Assembly: GCF_040250305.1 (NCBI RefSeq)
Contig: NZ_CP158190.1
Location: forward strand, 1,024,001 to 1,088,000
From: Peribacillus frigoritolerans
Lineage (GTDB): Bacteria > Bacillota > Bacilli > Bacillales > DSM-1321
Length of the DNA stretch: 64,000 nucleotides
Direction of reading: 5' to 3'
Shown piece after piece: positions 25,695-34,424 of the stretch. The stretch's first letter is position 1. Each line of letters starts with the position of its first letter. The notes below the pieces were generated by a model. That model searched no databases, was not told where the DNA came from, and saw only the letters and a program-made list of their open reading frames with translations. Made by a program: the position numbers and the translations under genes.

Positions 25695-27599
25695 ATGAAT
25701 ACAATGACTTATGAAAAATTACAATATATCCAACTCAAGGAAATGGTCAAAAACCATTGCGTAAGCGGTTTAGGAAAAGCATTATTGGATCAGCTTAAGC
25801 CGAGCAGCAATTTGAAGGTCGTTAAAAATCGTTTGAACGAGACTACGGAGGCAAGGAATTTACTGAATGCGGAAAGCCATATTCCCTTAAAAGGCATTTC
25901 ACATATTGGCCTCCATATCGACAAGCTGGAAAAAGGTATGATTTTGGAGCCGTCAGAGTTAGTGGCGATAGCGGACTTCTTAAGAGGCTGCAGGAATATC
26001 AAGAAATTCATGACCGATAAAGAGTTCTTTGCACCGACACTGCATTCCTATGCCCGCTCCATGACTGAATTCAGGAGCATTGAAGAGGAAATCCAATTCA
26101 CCATAAAGGGAAATGCAGTCGCTTCCGAAGCAAGCAAGGACCTGAAACGGATCAGGAACCAAATCATCAAGACAGAAGGTAAAATAGAGGAACGGCTGAA
26201 TAAGTTCTTGAAGAGCGGAGCCAATAAAGAGTTCATTCAGGAATTTTTCATCAGTAAAAAGGATGATCGCTACACCATCCCGATCAAAGCCTCCTATAAA
26301 AATCAAGTGGCCGGAACGATCGTGGAAGTATCGGCAAAAGGGGCTACCGTGTTCATTGAACCTGCCTCTGTTACGAAATTGAATGTAGAATTGGCAAGTT
26401 TAAAAGCGGAGGAATCGATGGAAGAGTATCAACTTTTGGCCACATTATCCGGAACGGTTTTCGAACAGCTGAAACCGATCAAGATAAACATCGAGTTGAT
26501 CAGTCAATATGACATGATCTTCGCAAAAGCCAAGTTCAGTAAAAGCATGGATGCCATCGAACCGAAAATCAATAATCACGGTTATATTAAATTAACGGGC
26601 TGTAAACATCCACTATTGCCGCAAGACAGCGTACCTTTGGATTTTGAAATCGGTAAGGACTATCGCAGCTTGATTATTACAGGCCCTAATGCCGGGGGGA
26701 AAACTGTCGTCCTGAAAACGATCGGCATCCTTACATTGGCTGTCATGTCAGGGCTGCATGTTGCAGGGAAAGAGGGGACGGAGCTTGCCGTCTTTGACCA
26801 GGTATTCGTCGATATCGGTGATAATCAAAGCATGGAAAATGCACTGAGCACGTTTTCATCACATATGAAAAACATCTCGGAAATCATGGGGGCAATAACC
26901 AATAACTCCTTGCTGCTGTTCGATGAAATCGGGAGCGGAACGGAACCGAATGAAGGAGCTGCTTTAGCGATTAGCATACTTGAGGAATTTTATCAGAGGG
27001 GCTGCATAACCGTTGCGACGACCCACTATGGTGAAATCAAGCGCTATTCGGAAATACACAGTGATTTCATGAATGCGGCCATGCAATTCAACAGTGAAAC
27101 ACTTGAGCCAAAATACAAGCTGTTGATCGGTCAATCCGGGGAAAGCAATGCCCTTTGGATAGCTAAAAAAATGAATGTCCGTGAAAAGGTTCTGCAAAAG
27201 GCAAAGCTCTATATCGAAAATAAAGACTACGACTTGGAGCGTGTCCCGGAAGGTAAAATCAAAAAAGCGAAGCCAGCAGCCGTTCCCAAAGAAGCATCTT
27301 ATGAATATGAAGTCGGTGATAAAGTGAAGGTAAGCGAACTGAATGGATATGCGATCGTTTATAAGAAAAAGGATTCCTACAATAATGTCGTCGTCCTTTT
27401 CGAAGATACCTTCAAGGAAGTTCATGCCAATAAGCTCGAGCTTGAAATAAAGGCCGTCGATTTATATCCTGAAGGCTATGATCTCAATTCTTTATTTGTC
27501 AGCTACAAAGAACGGAAAATGAACCACGACTTAGTGCGGGGATCGAAAAAGGCGTTAAAGAATGTAGCAGCGGATATTCGGAAGAAGCTTGGTGAATAA
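25695..27599 (+). CDS. MutS2-like ATPase lacking the Smr domain
   Basis: 634 residues; AAGGAGG precedes the ATG. It has the MutS2 layout: core and lever helices (1-300), then an ABC-type ATPase with Walker A GPNAGGKTV (330-338), signature-like region STFSSHMKNI, Walker B LLLFDEIGSGTEPNEG (406-421) and switch VATTHYGEIK. Residues ~530-580 form a KOW-like segment (YEVGDKVKVSELNGYAIVY). B. subtilis MutS2 (about 785 residues) carries a C-terminal Smr domain, which is missing here; three copies of this same 3' end in the window end identically, so the short form is natural. MutS2 of B. subtilis acts on collided ribosomes. A leader resembling antibiotic-responsive attenuators suggests a ribosome-linked role here too; this is inference. 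Confidence 0.88.
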   Translation: MNTMTYEKLQYIQLKEMVKNHCVSGLGKALLDQLKPSSNLKVVKNRLNETTEARNLLNAESHIPLKGISHIGLHIDKLEKGMILEPSELVAIADFLRGCRNIKKFMTDKEFFAPTLHSYARSMTEFRSIEEEIQFTIKGNAVASEASKDLKRIRNQIIKTEGKIEERLNKFLKSGANKEFIQEFFISKKDDRYTIPIKASYKNQVAGTIVEVSAKGATVFIEPASVTKLNVELASLKAEESMEEYQLLATLSGTVFEQLKPIKINIELISQYDMIFAKAKFSKSMDAIEPKINNHGYIKLTGCKHPLLPQDSVPLDFEIGKDYRSLIITGPNAGGKTVVLKTIGILTLAVMSGLHVAGKEGTELAVFDQVFVDIGDNQSMENALSTFSSHMKNISEIMGAITNNSLLLFDEIGSGTEPNEGAALAISILEEFYQRGCITVATTHYGEIKRYSEIHSDFMNAAMQFNSETLEPKYKLLIGQSGESNALWIAKKMNVREKVLQKAKLYIENKDYDLERVPEGKIKKAKPAAVPKEASYEYEVGDKVKVSELNGYAIVYKKKDSYNNVVVLFEDTFKEVHANKLELEIKAVDLYPEGYDLNSLFVSYKERKMNHDLVRGSKKALKNVAADIRKKLGE

Positions 27600-27701
27600 A
27601 CAGGGTTGGATTTTGAAAGGGAAAAACAAATCCTGATAATTAATGAAATTGTAATAGCGGTTGTAATAACCGTGTTCCACCCAAAAAGTTAGACATCGGC
27701 A

Positions 27702-27741
27702 GGGTATGAGTTCTGTATTAGCAGGGCTCATACCCTTTTTT
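27702..27741 (+). terminator. terminator of the MutS2-like gene
   Basis: GGGTATGAG (27702-27710) pairs with CTCATACCC (27727-27735), then TTTTTT. The same hairpin is repeated at 30277-30310. Confidence 0.88.
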
Positions 27742-27902
27742 GATTACTTTCTCGTGTGGATAAACCCGTTCTAAAAAGGGATACATAATATGAGAGTACT
27801 GTTGTTTAAATAGTATTACAAGAAAAAATTTTAGCAGTATGATCATTGTTAGGTGAGGAAAAAAGTTTGCGGTTTTTTGCAGCTTGAGTTACAATCAATT
27901 AC

Positions 27903-27924
27903 GGATATTAAAAGTCTGTAATAG
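27903..27924. promoter_or_regulatory. shared promoter/operator element, copy 1
   Basis: GGATATTAAAAG-TCTGTAATAG before the Rrf2 gene matches 28379-28400 in 19 of 22 positions. It is probably the Rrf2 operator overlapping the -10. Confidence 0.55.
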
Positions 27925-27945
27925 TTTTAATTATGAGGTGCATCA

Positions 27946-28359
27946 ATGAAGTATTCAAAGGCAACCAATTATGCACTACATACAATGGTGCATTTAACGA
28001 TGGAACCAAAAGGTCAGACGGTAAGCGTGGATCAGCTGGCGTGTATGCAGGATTTGTCTCCGACGTACTTGTCGAAGATTTTGACGAAGCTTGTGAAGGC
28101 TGGATTAATTGAATCAGTGCCAGGGGCAAAAGGCGGCTACAGTATTTCACGCCGCGCGCAGGACATTTCGTTTCTGGATGTTATTGAAGCGGTGGAGGGT
28201 CAGTCGGTGCTGTTCAACTGTGCGTTTGACCATGAAGAAAGCGATTGTTTAATTGAGCGCGTGATGATCGAGGCGGAAGGCAACATGAAGAAAGAACTGG
28301 CTGGACGGACCATTCAGAGCATTGCGGAGCAGAGTAAGGAGACAAAAAAAGAAAAATAA
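27946..28359 (+). CDS. Rrf2-family transcriptional regulator
   Basis: 137 residues. It begins MKYSKATNYALHTMVHL, with winged-helix motif QLACMQDLSPTYLSKILTKLVKAGLIESVPGAKGGYSISR, the typical Rrf2 pattern. A Cys in the wing-to-dimer region (FNCAFDH, later DCLI) could sense redox or thiol state, but no three-Cys Fe-S cluster is evident. GAGGTG precedes the ATG. A near-identical promoter element lies before this gene and before the next gene, so it probably represses both. Confidence 0.92.
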   Translation: MKYSKATNYALHTMVHLTMEPKGQTVSVDQLACMQDLSPTYLSKILTKLVKAGLIESVPGAKGGYSISRRAQDISFLDVIEAVEGQSVLFNCAFDHEESDCLIERVMIEAEGNMKKELAGRTIQSIAEQSKETKKEK

Positions 28360-28378
28360 ATTTTTTTACACAAATTAA

Positions 28379-28400
28379 GGATATTAAGGGTCTATAATAG
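28379..28400. promoter_or_regulatory. shared promoter/operator element, copy 2
   Basis: GGATATTAAGGG-TCTATAATAG before the thioredoxin-reductase-like gene; near copy of 27903-27924, containing the -10 TATAAT. Confidence 0.55.
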
Positions 28401-28425
28401 ATTTTATAAAGAAGGAGTGTTTCAT

Positions 28426-29331
28426 GTGTTGGATTGTGTAATTATTGGCGGAGGACCTGCTGGACTGAATGCCGCGTTGGTCATGGGGCGTGCTGGACGG
28501 AAAACAATTTTGTTTGATGAGGATAAACCCCGAAACCAGGTGACGCAGGAGTCGCACGGATTTATCACACAGGATGGGGTAAAGCCTTCAGAGTTCAAGA
28601 AGCGGGCAAGAACGGATGTCCAAAAATATCCGTCTGTCTCCATTAAGGAGGAGCGGGTGGAGATTATTGAAAAAGCCCGTGGTGTGTTCCGAATTCAAAC
28701 GAAAGGCGGAACGGATTACATGGCGAAAAAAGTGCTTCTCGCAACAGGTCTTCGGGATGTTTTGCCGGAGATTCCAGGTATTCAGAGTGTGTACGGAACG
28801 AGTGTTTTTGGCTGTCCGTTTTGTGACGGCTGGGAAATGCGGGGCCAAGCATTGGCGGTGATTGCAGAAAATGAACGGGCTTTTCATATGGGAAAACTGC
28901 TGTCAAACTGGAGCAGTGATGTAATGGTGTTTACAAATGGCTATCACGTGCTTGATGAGGAGAAGGATATCTTGGCTAGGCAGCACGTAACAGTCGTGGA
29001 AGAAAAGGTTGAAAGTCTTAAATCGAAAGGAGGGAAGCTGACATCGATCCGGCTGCAAAGCGGACAGGAAATCAAAAGGGAAGCAGGGATTGTGGTGACA
29101 GACTTGGTGCAGTCTGCTCCTTTTGCGGAGCAGCTCGGCTGTGATATCACTCCAAACGGCGGGATTAAAGTGGATTCATTTGGACGAACAACTGTTGAAG
29201 GAGTATATGCATGCGGAGATACATCACTTAGCACGCCTTCCCAACTGGTGATTGCGGCGGCGGAGGGCAATAAAGCGGCGGCTGGAGTCATCATGGATTT
29301 AGTTGAAGCTGCATTTCTTTTGGAAGCATAA
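28426..29331 (+). CDS. thioredoxin-reductase-like FAD oxidoreductase
   Basis: 301 residues from GTG 28426, chosen because AAGGAG lies 8 bases upstream; an earlier GTG overlaps that site. FAD motif IIGGGPAGLNAALVMGRAGRKTILFDE, redox-active CPFC in VFGCPFCDGWEMRG, and the C-terminal FAD motif VYACGDTS. The NAD(P) loop near VIAENERAFHMGKLL lacks a clean GxGxxG, so the electron donor is uncertain. It pairs with the Rrf2 regulator just upstream, which suggests a thiol or redox response. Confidence 0.9.
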   Translation: MLDCVIIGGGPAGLNAALVMGRAGRKTILFDEDKPRNQVTQESHGFITQDGVKPSEFKKRARTDVQKYPSVSIKEERVEIIEKARGVFRIQTKGGTDYMAKKVLLATGLRDVLPEIPGIQSVYGTSVFGCPFCDGWEMRGQALAVIAENERAFHMGKLLSNWSSDVMVFTNGYHVLDEEKDILARQHVTVVEEKVESLKSKGGKLTSIRLQSGQEIKREAGIVVTDLVQSAPFAEQLGCDITPNGGIKVDSFGRTTVEGVYACGDTSLSTPSQLVIAAAEGNKAAAGVIMDLVEAAFLLEA

Positions 29332-29376
29332 AATCCTTTTTTAAAGAAAGAGACCATTTGTAAAGGAGAATGAAGT

Positions 29377-30003
29377 ATGACGGAAATCTGGGAATCAAGT
29401 TTTATAGACAATCAAATGATGTGGGGATTTGAACCTTCAGACTCCGCAATCTTGACAAAGGACTTTTTCCTTGAAAAGAAAGTTAAGGATATATTGATTC
29501 CAGGTATTGGATATGGAAGAAATGCCAAGGTTTTTACTGACAACGGAATACATGTAACAGGTATCGAAATTTCAAAAACAGCGATTGAATTGGCAAGTAA
29601 AAATGGGCTTAATCTTAATATTTTTCATGGTTCAGTAACCGATATGCCTTTTGATAATAAACTTTATGATGGGATATTTTGTTATGCTCTTATTCACTTA
29701 TTGAATAATCGTGAGAGAGAGAAGTTTATTAAAGCTTGCTATAATCAGTTAAAGCCAAACGGATATATGATTTTTACTACTATTTCAAAAGAAGCCCCAA
29801 TGTTCGGTAAGGGCAAACAACTGGGTAAAGACTATTTCGAGATAATGGAAGGGATGAAAATGTTTTTTTATGATCCTGACTCGATTAAACAAGAATTTGG
29901 AAAATATGGGCTGATAGAGTTTTCGGAAATTGTTGAGCCCCATAAGAATATGGAAAATAAACCTCCATTTAAATTTATAATGGTAAAATGTCAAAAGGAC
30001 TAG
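29377..30003 (+). CDS. class I SAM-dependent methyltransferase (TehB-like)
   Basis: 208 residues; AAAGGAG precedes the ATG. SAM-binding motif I ILIPGIGYGRNAKVFTDNG, acidic ribose-binding GIEIS, and YDGIFCYALIHLL, with PNGYMIFTTIS after. The opening IWESSFIDNQMMWGFEPSDSA is typical of thiopurine/tellurite-type methyltransferases. The substrate is unknown. It lies between the redox pair and a remnant of the MutS2-like gene. Confidence 0.88.
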   Translation: MTEIWESSFIDNQMMWGFEPSDSAILTKDFFLEKKVKDILIPGIGYGRNAKVFTDNGIHVTGIEISKTAIELASKNGLNLNIFHGSVTDMPFDNKLYDGIFCYALIHLLNNREREKFIKACYNQLKPNGYMIFTTISKEAPMFGKGKQLGKDYFEIMEGMKMFFYDPDSIKQEFGKYGLIEFSEIVEPHKNMENKPPFKFIMVKCQKD

Positions 30004-30018
30004 AATGGCTTTATCCAT

Positions 30019-30066
30019 AAAAAGGGCATGTTTTGATCAAGCATTTTTTCAACACATGCTCTTTTC
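30019..30066 (+). terminator. terminator after the methyltransferase
   Basis: AAAAGGGCATGT pairs with ACATGCTCTTTT, followed by CTATTT. Confidence 0.75.
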
Positions 30067-30072
30067 TATTTG

Positions 30073-30320
30073 CTCTCGATTCTTTATTTGTCGGCTACAA
30101 GGAAAGGAAATTGAACCATGACTTAGAACGGGGATCGAAAAAGGCGCTAAAGAACGTAGCAGCGGATATCCGGAAGAAGCTTGGTGAATAAACAAGGGTG
30201 GATTTTGAACGGAAAAACCAAATCCTGATGACTCATGAAATTGTAATAAAGCGGTTGTGAAAAAATGACATCGGCAGGGTATGAGTTCTGTTTTAACAGG
30301 GCTCATACCCTTAATTTTGT
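30073..30320 (+). pseudogene. remnant of a MutS2-like 3' end with its terminator
   Basis: Bases 30073-30191 match the last ~39 codons of the gene at 25695-27599 (SLFVGYKERKLNHDLERGSKKALKNVAADIRKKLGE, then TAA). The similarity continues through the 3' flank to the same hairpin (GGGTATGAG/CTCATACCC). The rest of the gene is gone, so it is a decayed paralogue or a recombination scar. Confidence 0.85.
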
Positions 30321-30540
30321 CTTAATTTCTCGTGTGGAGAAAGAGAATTAGGCTATAGACGCAGATATGAAAGGTATTAAACAATTAAAAAATGTAAAGA
30401 GGGAATTTTAAGTTTAATAACTATTAAATTTGAAAATATTCAACAAATGAAGAAACAACAAAATCAATTAGAGATGAACGATAAAATAATAAAGGGTACT
30501 AACAACATTTCGAAAAAGGTTGTTAGTATCACCAAAATAT
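30321..30540. other. intergenic, AT-rich
   Basis: No gene supported. A hairpin ACTAACAAC/GTTGTTAGT near 30497-30528 could terminate the minus-strand small gene at 30541-30717. Confidence 0.5.
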
Positions 30541-30717
30541 TTAGCTTCTTACATCTTTTGAATGATCAAACATCTTTAAAATAAAAATTGCACTTAGAAA
30601 AAGTACTGGAATTCCTACAACAAAGTAATAAATACCTTTGGGCATATACATATCAAAGAAATATAAAAATAATACTACCCAGAGAAATAGGACAATATAT
30701 TTGATTGATTTTTTCAT
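30541..30717 (-). CDS. small two-span membrane protein, function unknown
   Basis: 58 residues, read directly from the sequence. Two hydrophobic segments (KYIVLFLWVVLFLYFF and IYYFVVGIPVLFLSAIFIL) are joined by a short loop with Pro-Lys-Gly; the C-terminus is charged. AAAGGA lies about 14 bases before the ATG, a little far. A hairpin follows on the minus strand. Two-span hydrophobicity favours a real gene, but I know no family. Confidence 0.5.
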   Translation of the reverse strand: MKKSIKYIVLFLWVVLFLYFFDMYMPKGIYYFVVGIPVLFLSAIFILKMFDHSKDVRS

Positions 30718-30898
30718 TTTTGATCAATCATCCTTTAAATTAATAAAAGTCTATCCAACCATTATTAGGCCTCTTATCTCTTTTATCAAGTGGTTTTGCC
30801 AACAATAAAAAATATCCTTTTTTCTACAATAAATATTTTTTTTAGTTGGTGGGTTCCAAAAATGAACAGTACAAATTCAGAATTGATACAGGCCATTG

Positions 30899-31101
30899 TT
30901 TTTCGAGATACCTTCAAGGAGGTTCATGCCAATAAGCTCGAGCTTGAAATAAAGGCCGTCGATTTATATCCTGAAGGCTATGATCTCAATTCTTTATTTG
31001 TCAGCTACAAAGAACGGAAAATAAACCACGACTTAGAGCGGGGATCAAAAAAGGCGTTAAAGAATGTAGCAGCGGATATTCGGAAGAAGCTTGGTGAATA
31101 G
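30899..31101 (+). pseudogene. second remnant of a MutS2-like 3' end
   Basis: About 200 bases that match 27398-27599 almost base for base (DTFKEVHANKLELEIKAVDLYPEG to AADIRKKLGE, then TAG). No ATPase part precedes it. It is closer to the intact gene than the remnant at 30073, so the duplication or conversion was more recent. Confidence 0.88.
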
Positions 31102-31170
31102 TACGATCATCAAAAATGCAAAAAAGCCTCTCTAAAAGGTTTCAGTTATTAGATCTAAATTTAAAAAAGT

Positions 31171-31300
31171 AGATTGGAACGGAAGGTACGAGACTCCTGC
31201 GGGAAAAGCGCGTCCAAGGGAGACCCCGCAGGCGCAAAGGCGTCGAGGAGGCTCCCGGACCGCCCGCGGAAAGCGAGTGCCTGGAGTGGAAATCACGTTC
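31171..31300 (-). repeat. intergenic repeat core, inverted copy D
   Basis: Same GC-rich core as at 11620-11760 but in the opposite orientation (GGAAAGCGAGTGCCTGGAGTGG at its right end). It sits right after the second MutS2-like remnant. Confidence 0.85.
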
Positions 31301-31323
31301 AAGTTGTCTATGTCTACAGTTTG

Positions 31324-31350
31324 AAGCCTCTCTAAATGAGAGGCTTTTTT
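31324..31350 (+). terminator. intrinsic terminator
   Basis: AAGCCTCTC pairs with GAGAGGCTT, followed by TTTT. Confidence 0.8.
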
Positions 31351-31374
31351 ACATTGTATTGCCAAAATTCTCTT

Positions 31375-31518
31375 TTATTGAGTTCTTTTACTTCTTTCAT
31401 GATATAGATTAATTAATTCTGCATTTTGCTCATTCATCTTTTTCACATTCTTATTAATCGTTGCCAATTCCCATAGTACGGCTAATCCAAAGATTAGTAT
31501 AAGCGTTAATAAATCCAT
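31375..31518 (-). CDS. small membrane-anchored coiled-coil protein
   Basis: 47 residues, read directly from the sequence. Strong AGGAGGG five bases before the ATG. One N-terminal membrane span (DLLTLILIFGLAVLWEL), then a charged amphipathic helix (INKNVKKMNEQNAELINLYHERSK). It starts 33 bases after the EamA gene on the same strand and may be cotranscribed with it. Function unknown. Confidence 0.7.
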   Translation of the reverse strand: MDLLTLILIFGLAVLWELATINKNVKKMNEQNAELINLYHERSKRTQ

Positions 31519-31551
31519 CGTTGCCCTCCTATTGATGTTTTGTACCTTTAA

Positions 31552-32517
31552 TTAAATGATTCTTTTCAATTTCCTTGGATTCAATTTCTCAACTTGGGAA
31601 GGCAAGTTTTTTCTTTGATAATAATTGTTTTGAATCAATGCATATATGACTAAAAAAGTTCCCAGTAATTCGAATGATGATAGTGGTTTTCCTTGGATAA
31701 AAACGATGATCAACGTGGTTATTGGAACTAAATTGATAAATAGGATTCCATTGATCGGCGTTAAAAGTTTAATGCCTAAATTCCAGCTTAAAAGGGCTAT
31801 GGCACCAGGGAAAATAATCATGAAAATCATCTCGCCATAAATGGATTGCATAACCTCTGCTGTAGGGACAGAAAGGCCCATTGCAGTTGCGAGGAATGTT
31901 ATGATGGCTGATACTGCAGTTCCTAAGATGCACGTTAAAGTCGAATAGCGAAGTGTTGACCATCCATTAAATTGGTTGCCGCCCATCGTATATATAACCC
32001 AGCCTATAACCCCGATGAGGATGAAAAGGATAGGGATGAGGCTATCTTTCAATAAAAATACGAATGATATATTGCCATTGGTAATGACAAGAAAGGCCCC
32101 TATCAAGGCAATGAACATGCTGGCAATGGTATATTTCATGGGCCTGGCATTTTTGAAAACCCACAGAATTAAAATTGAAATCATGGGCATTAATGATTCC
32201 ATGATGGAAGCAACAATTACCCCGTTATGTCCCAGTAAGTCTTGACCTGCGAAAATGAGAAAGTTGTATACAGTGAACGCCATCGTTCCAAAAAACAATA
32301 ATTTCTTTCCTTTCCCTTCAAGGCTAAATGACTTCTTACCCTCTTTAATTAAAAGTAATATCCCTAAAATTACGCTAACAGCTAAATATCGCAAAAAAGA
32401 GAAATAAAAAGGATCAATATACATTAGTGCCCTTTCTGCAACTGGAAACATCGCTCCCCAAGAAATGCTGGCTGTCAAACATAAAAGTGCACCGATTAAA
32501 ACTTGATTTTTTTTCAT
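31552..32517 (-). CDS. EamA/DMT-family permease
   Basis: 321 residues with about ten membrane helices and the two repeated EamA halves (about 5-135 and 155-300). AGGGG precedes the ATG. DMT permeases move metabolites such as amino acids or nucleosides; cargo is unknown. It is transcribed divergently from the LysR gene at 32652, which probably regulates it. Confidence 0.9.
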   Translation of the reverse strand: MKKNQVLIGALLCLTASISWGAMFPVAERALMYIDPFYFSFLRYLAVSVILGILLLIKEGKKSFSLEGKGKKLLFFGTMAFTVYNFLIFAGQDLLGHNGVIVASIMESLMPMISILILWVFKNARPMKYTIASMFIALIGAFLVITNGNISFVFLLKDSLIPILFILIGVIGWVIYTMGGNQFNGWSTLRYSTLTCILGTAVSAIITFLATAMGLSVPTAEVMQSIYGEMIFMIIFPGAIALLSWNLGIKLLTPINGILFINLVPITTLIIVFIQGKPLSSFELLGTFLVIYALIQNNYYQRKNLPSQVEKLNPRKLKRII

Positions 32518-32573
32518 AAAAGCTTCCCCTCAAAAATAATGATTGATTAAATTCCTATACACACCTTATGATA

Positions 32574-32598
32574 AAGTCATTATCATGTAAAATGACTT
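32574..32598. promoter_or_regulatory. candidate LysR operator
   Basis: Inverted repeat AAGTCATT (32574-32581) and AATGACTT (32591-32598) in the divergent promoter region between the EamA and LysR genes. Confidence 0.5.
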
Positions 32599-32651
32599 AA
32601 AATGAATATAATCATCATTATTAATGATAGTTGAGAAAGGGGGTCACTTTT

Positions 32652-33548
32652 ATGGAAATGCGGGATTTGCAAATATTCCAGTGCGTCGCTAAATATGGCA
32701 GCGTAAGTAAGGCGGCTGTTGAGTTGAATTACGTCCAATCCAATGTAACGGCGAGGATTAAGCATTTAGAGCAGGAGTTACGGACGCCTTTATTCAATAG
32801 GCATAAACGCGGCATGTCTTTAACTGCAGAGGCCAGAAAAATGCTGGAGTATGTAAACAAAATTTTGCTTGATGTGGAAGAACTCAAGCAAGTATTCCTG
32901 GATAGTGAAAGACCTACAGGGATATTGAACATCGGTACAGTTGAAACGGTCAGCGATCTTCCCAAGATTCTAGCTTCTTATCATAAACAGTATCCAAATG
33001 TCGATTTATCCATAAAGGCGGGGTTAACAGAAGACCTGATTAAGGATGTCATTGAACACAGGCTGGATGGCGCTTTTGTTACAGGACCGATTAAACATCC
33101 GCTCATTCAGCCATACGATGTATGTACAGAAAAACTTGTATTAGTTACAAGAAATGAAACATTTAACCTTGAAGAAATCATAACAGAACCATTTTTAGTA
33201 TTCAGTCAGGGGTGTGGCTATCGCTCCAAACTGGAACAATGGCTGAGGGAAGAAGAAGTGATGCCCAAAAGGATCATGGAGTTCAATGTATTGGAAACGA
33301 TCTTAACCAGCGTAACACTCGGCCTTGGCATTACCCTCGTTCCACAATCAGCGGTAAATCACCTAACAGCCAATGAAAAAGTGTACGTGCATGCAATTCC
33401 GGAAGAATACCGCAATATCTCGACTGTCTTCATCCACCGTAAAGATGCTTATATGACAAACTCGATGCAAAGCTTCTTGCAAACGATTGAAGCTCATCAT
33501 GAAAGCCGATCTAAGCAAAATCCTGGAACTACTCCTGAGCTGATATGA
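32652..33548 (+). CDS. LysR-family transcriptional regulator
   Basis: 298 residues from ATG 32652, with AAAGGGGG about 9 bases upstream. N-terminal helix-turn-helix ([48 protein letters not shown]) and a two-lobe ligand-binding domain (about 90-295: [26 protein letters not shown]). Many LysR relatives with QSNVT rather than QPAVS exist. The divergent EamA permease is the probable target, with the inverted repeat at 32574-32598 as operator. Confidence 0.92.
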   Translation: MEMRDLQIFQCVAKYGSVSKAAVELNYVQSNVTARIKHLEQELRTPLFNRHKRGMSLTAEARKMLEYVNKILLDVEELKQVFLDSERPTGILNIGTVETVSDLPKILASYHKQYPNVDLSIKAGLTEDLIKDVIEHRLDGAFVTGPIKHPLIQPYDVCTEKLVLVTRNETFNLEEIITEPFLVFSQGCGYRSKLEQWLREEEVMPKRIMEFNVLETILTSVTLGLGITLVPQSAVNHLTANEKVYVHAIPEEYRNISTVFIHRKDAYMTNSMQSFLQTIEAHHESRSKQNPGTTPELI

Positions 33549-33927
33549 AGGAAGGGGGAGCAGCATATCGCTTTATATAGAATGATAGAGGATCGCTGAA
33601 ACCGTCGATTATTAGGCTGCGAAACTATTCATAAGAAGTAAAACATGGGGATACTGGGACAGCGATATAGCATAGTAGGGTATTTATTATTGCTTCGGTT
33701 TCCTTATGCTTGTCGTTTATTTTCTAACGTTAACTTGGAAAAGTATTTGTGAATTATTTAGACAAAAGCCAACGATTTCGTTGGCTTTTTGTCTGTACGA
33801 TCATTTCAATTTTCATACATTCAAATAACCTTCTTAAACTAAACTGGTAGTTTAGCTATAGAAAAATTGTATTACTTTTCATCAATTGGGAAAAAATATA
33901 AATAATAACAAGAAGGAGGGAACAGAG
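33549..33927. other. intergenic region before the small HNH-repeat-like gene
   Basis: Holds a terminator (33760-33794) and, at 33800-33855, a segment (TCATACATTCAA, then AAACT...AGTTTA hairpin) that recurs at 34188-34245 on the other side of the small gene. Confidence 0.55.
33760..33794 (+). terminator. terminator after the LysR region
   Basis: AGACAAAAGCCAACG pairs with CGTTGGCTTTTTGTCT; T run inside the 3' arm. Confidence 0.75.
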
Positions 33928-34104
33928 ATGGAAGTAAATATGAGTGTTGAAGAAGTCGTGAATCAAATTTCTGAATTAGTAGAAAAAGAAGGGAAGCCAC
34001 CTCGAAAGAAAGAGGTAAAGAAGTCAGATCCGGAGTTAATGAAGAATGCATTGTATTATTTTCCCAATTGGGATACTGCAGTAGAACATAGCATTGGATC
34101 TTAA
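33928..34104 (+). CDS. small protein resembling a homing-endonuclease-associated repeat
   Basis: 58 residues from ATG 33928, with AAGGAGGG upstream. The first third is acidic and helical (SVEEVVNQISELVEKEG). Residues 24-55 (GKPPRKKEVKKSDPELMKNALYYFPNWDTAVEHS) follow the pattern G-x-PP-x15-F-x2-W-x-x-A of the small repeat found beside HNH and homing endonucleases. No nuclease is present. It may be a free-standing DNA-binding repeat; function unknown. Confidence 0.65.
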   Translation: MEVNMSVEEVVNQISELVEKEGKPPRKKEVKKSDPELMKNALYYFPNWDTAVEHSIGS

Positions 34105-34152
34105 CCAAAACATATATTTTTCAATTAGTACATATAAGGCAAGGGAAGTTAT

Positions 34153-34177
34153 GAAGGCCGCCAATTGGCGGCCTTTT
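34153..34177 (+). terminator. terminator after the small gene
   Basis: AAGGCCGCCAATTGGCGGCC palindromic stem followed by TTTT. Confidence 0.85.
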
Positions 34178-34424
34178 GAACGTGCGGTTCTTTACATTAT
34201 CATACATTCAAGCACTCCTATTCAAACTATCTATCGAATAGTTTACTTAAATAAAGATATAGACGCATCAAAGTGAATCAATTTCATATTTTCCTTTTCG
34301 GAAAGAGTGGAGTATCAATCGTTTTTAAGACGATAAAGTCTGATACTTCAATGAAGCACAGTGTAACTTTTTTACATATGGGACCGTATAATAATTTGTT
34401 AAAACACATGAAAAGAGGGTTCCA

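Noticed and set aside
34094..34276. 60-codon frame after the HNH-repeat-like gene
   Set aside because: Runs through the terminator at 34153-34177 and lacks a ribosome site.
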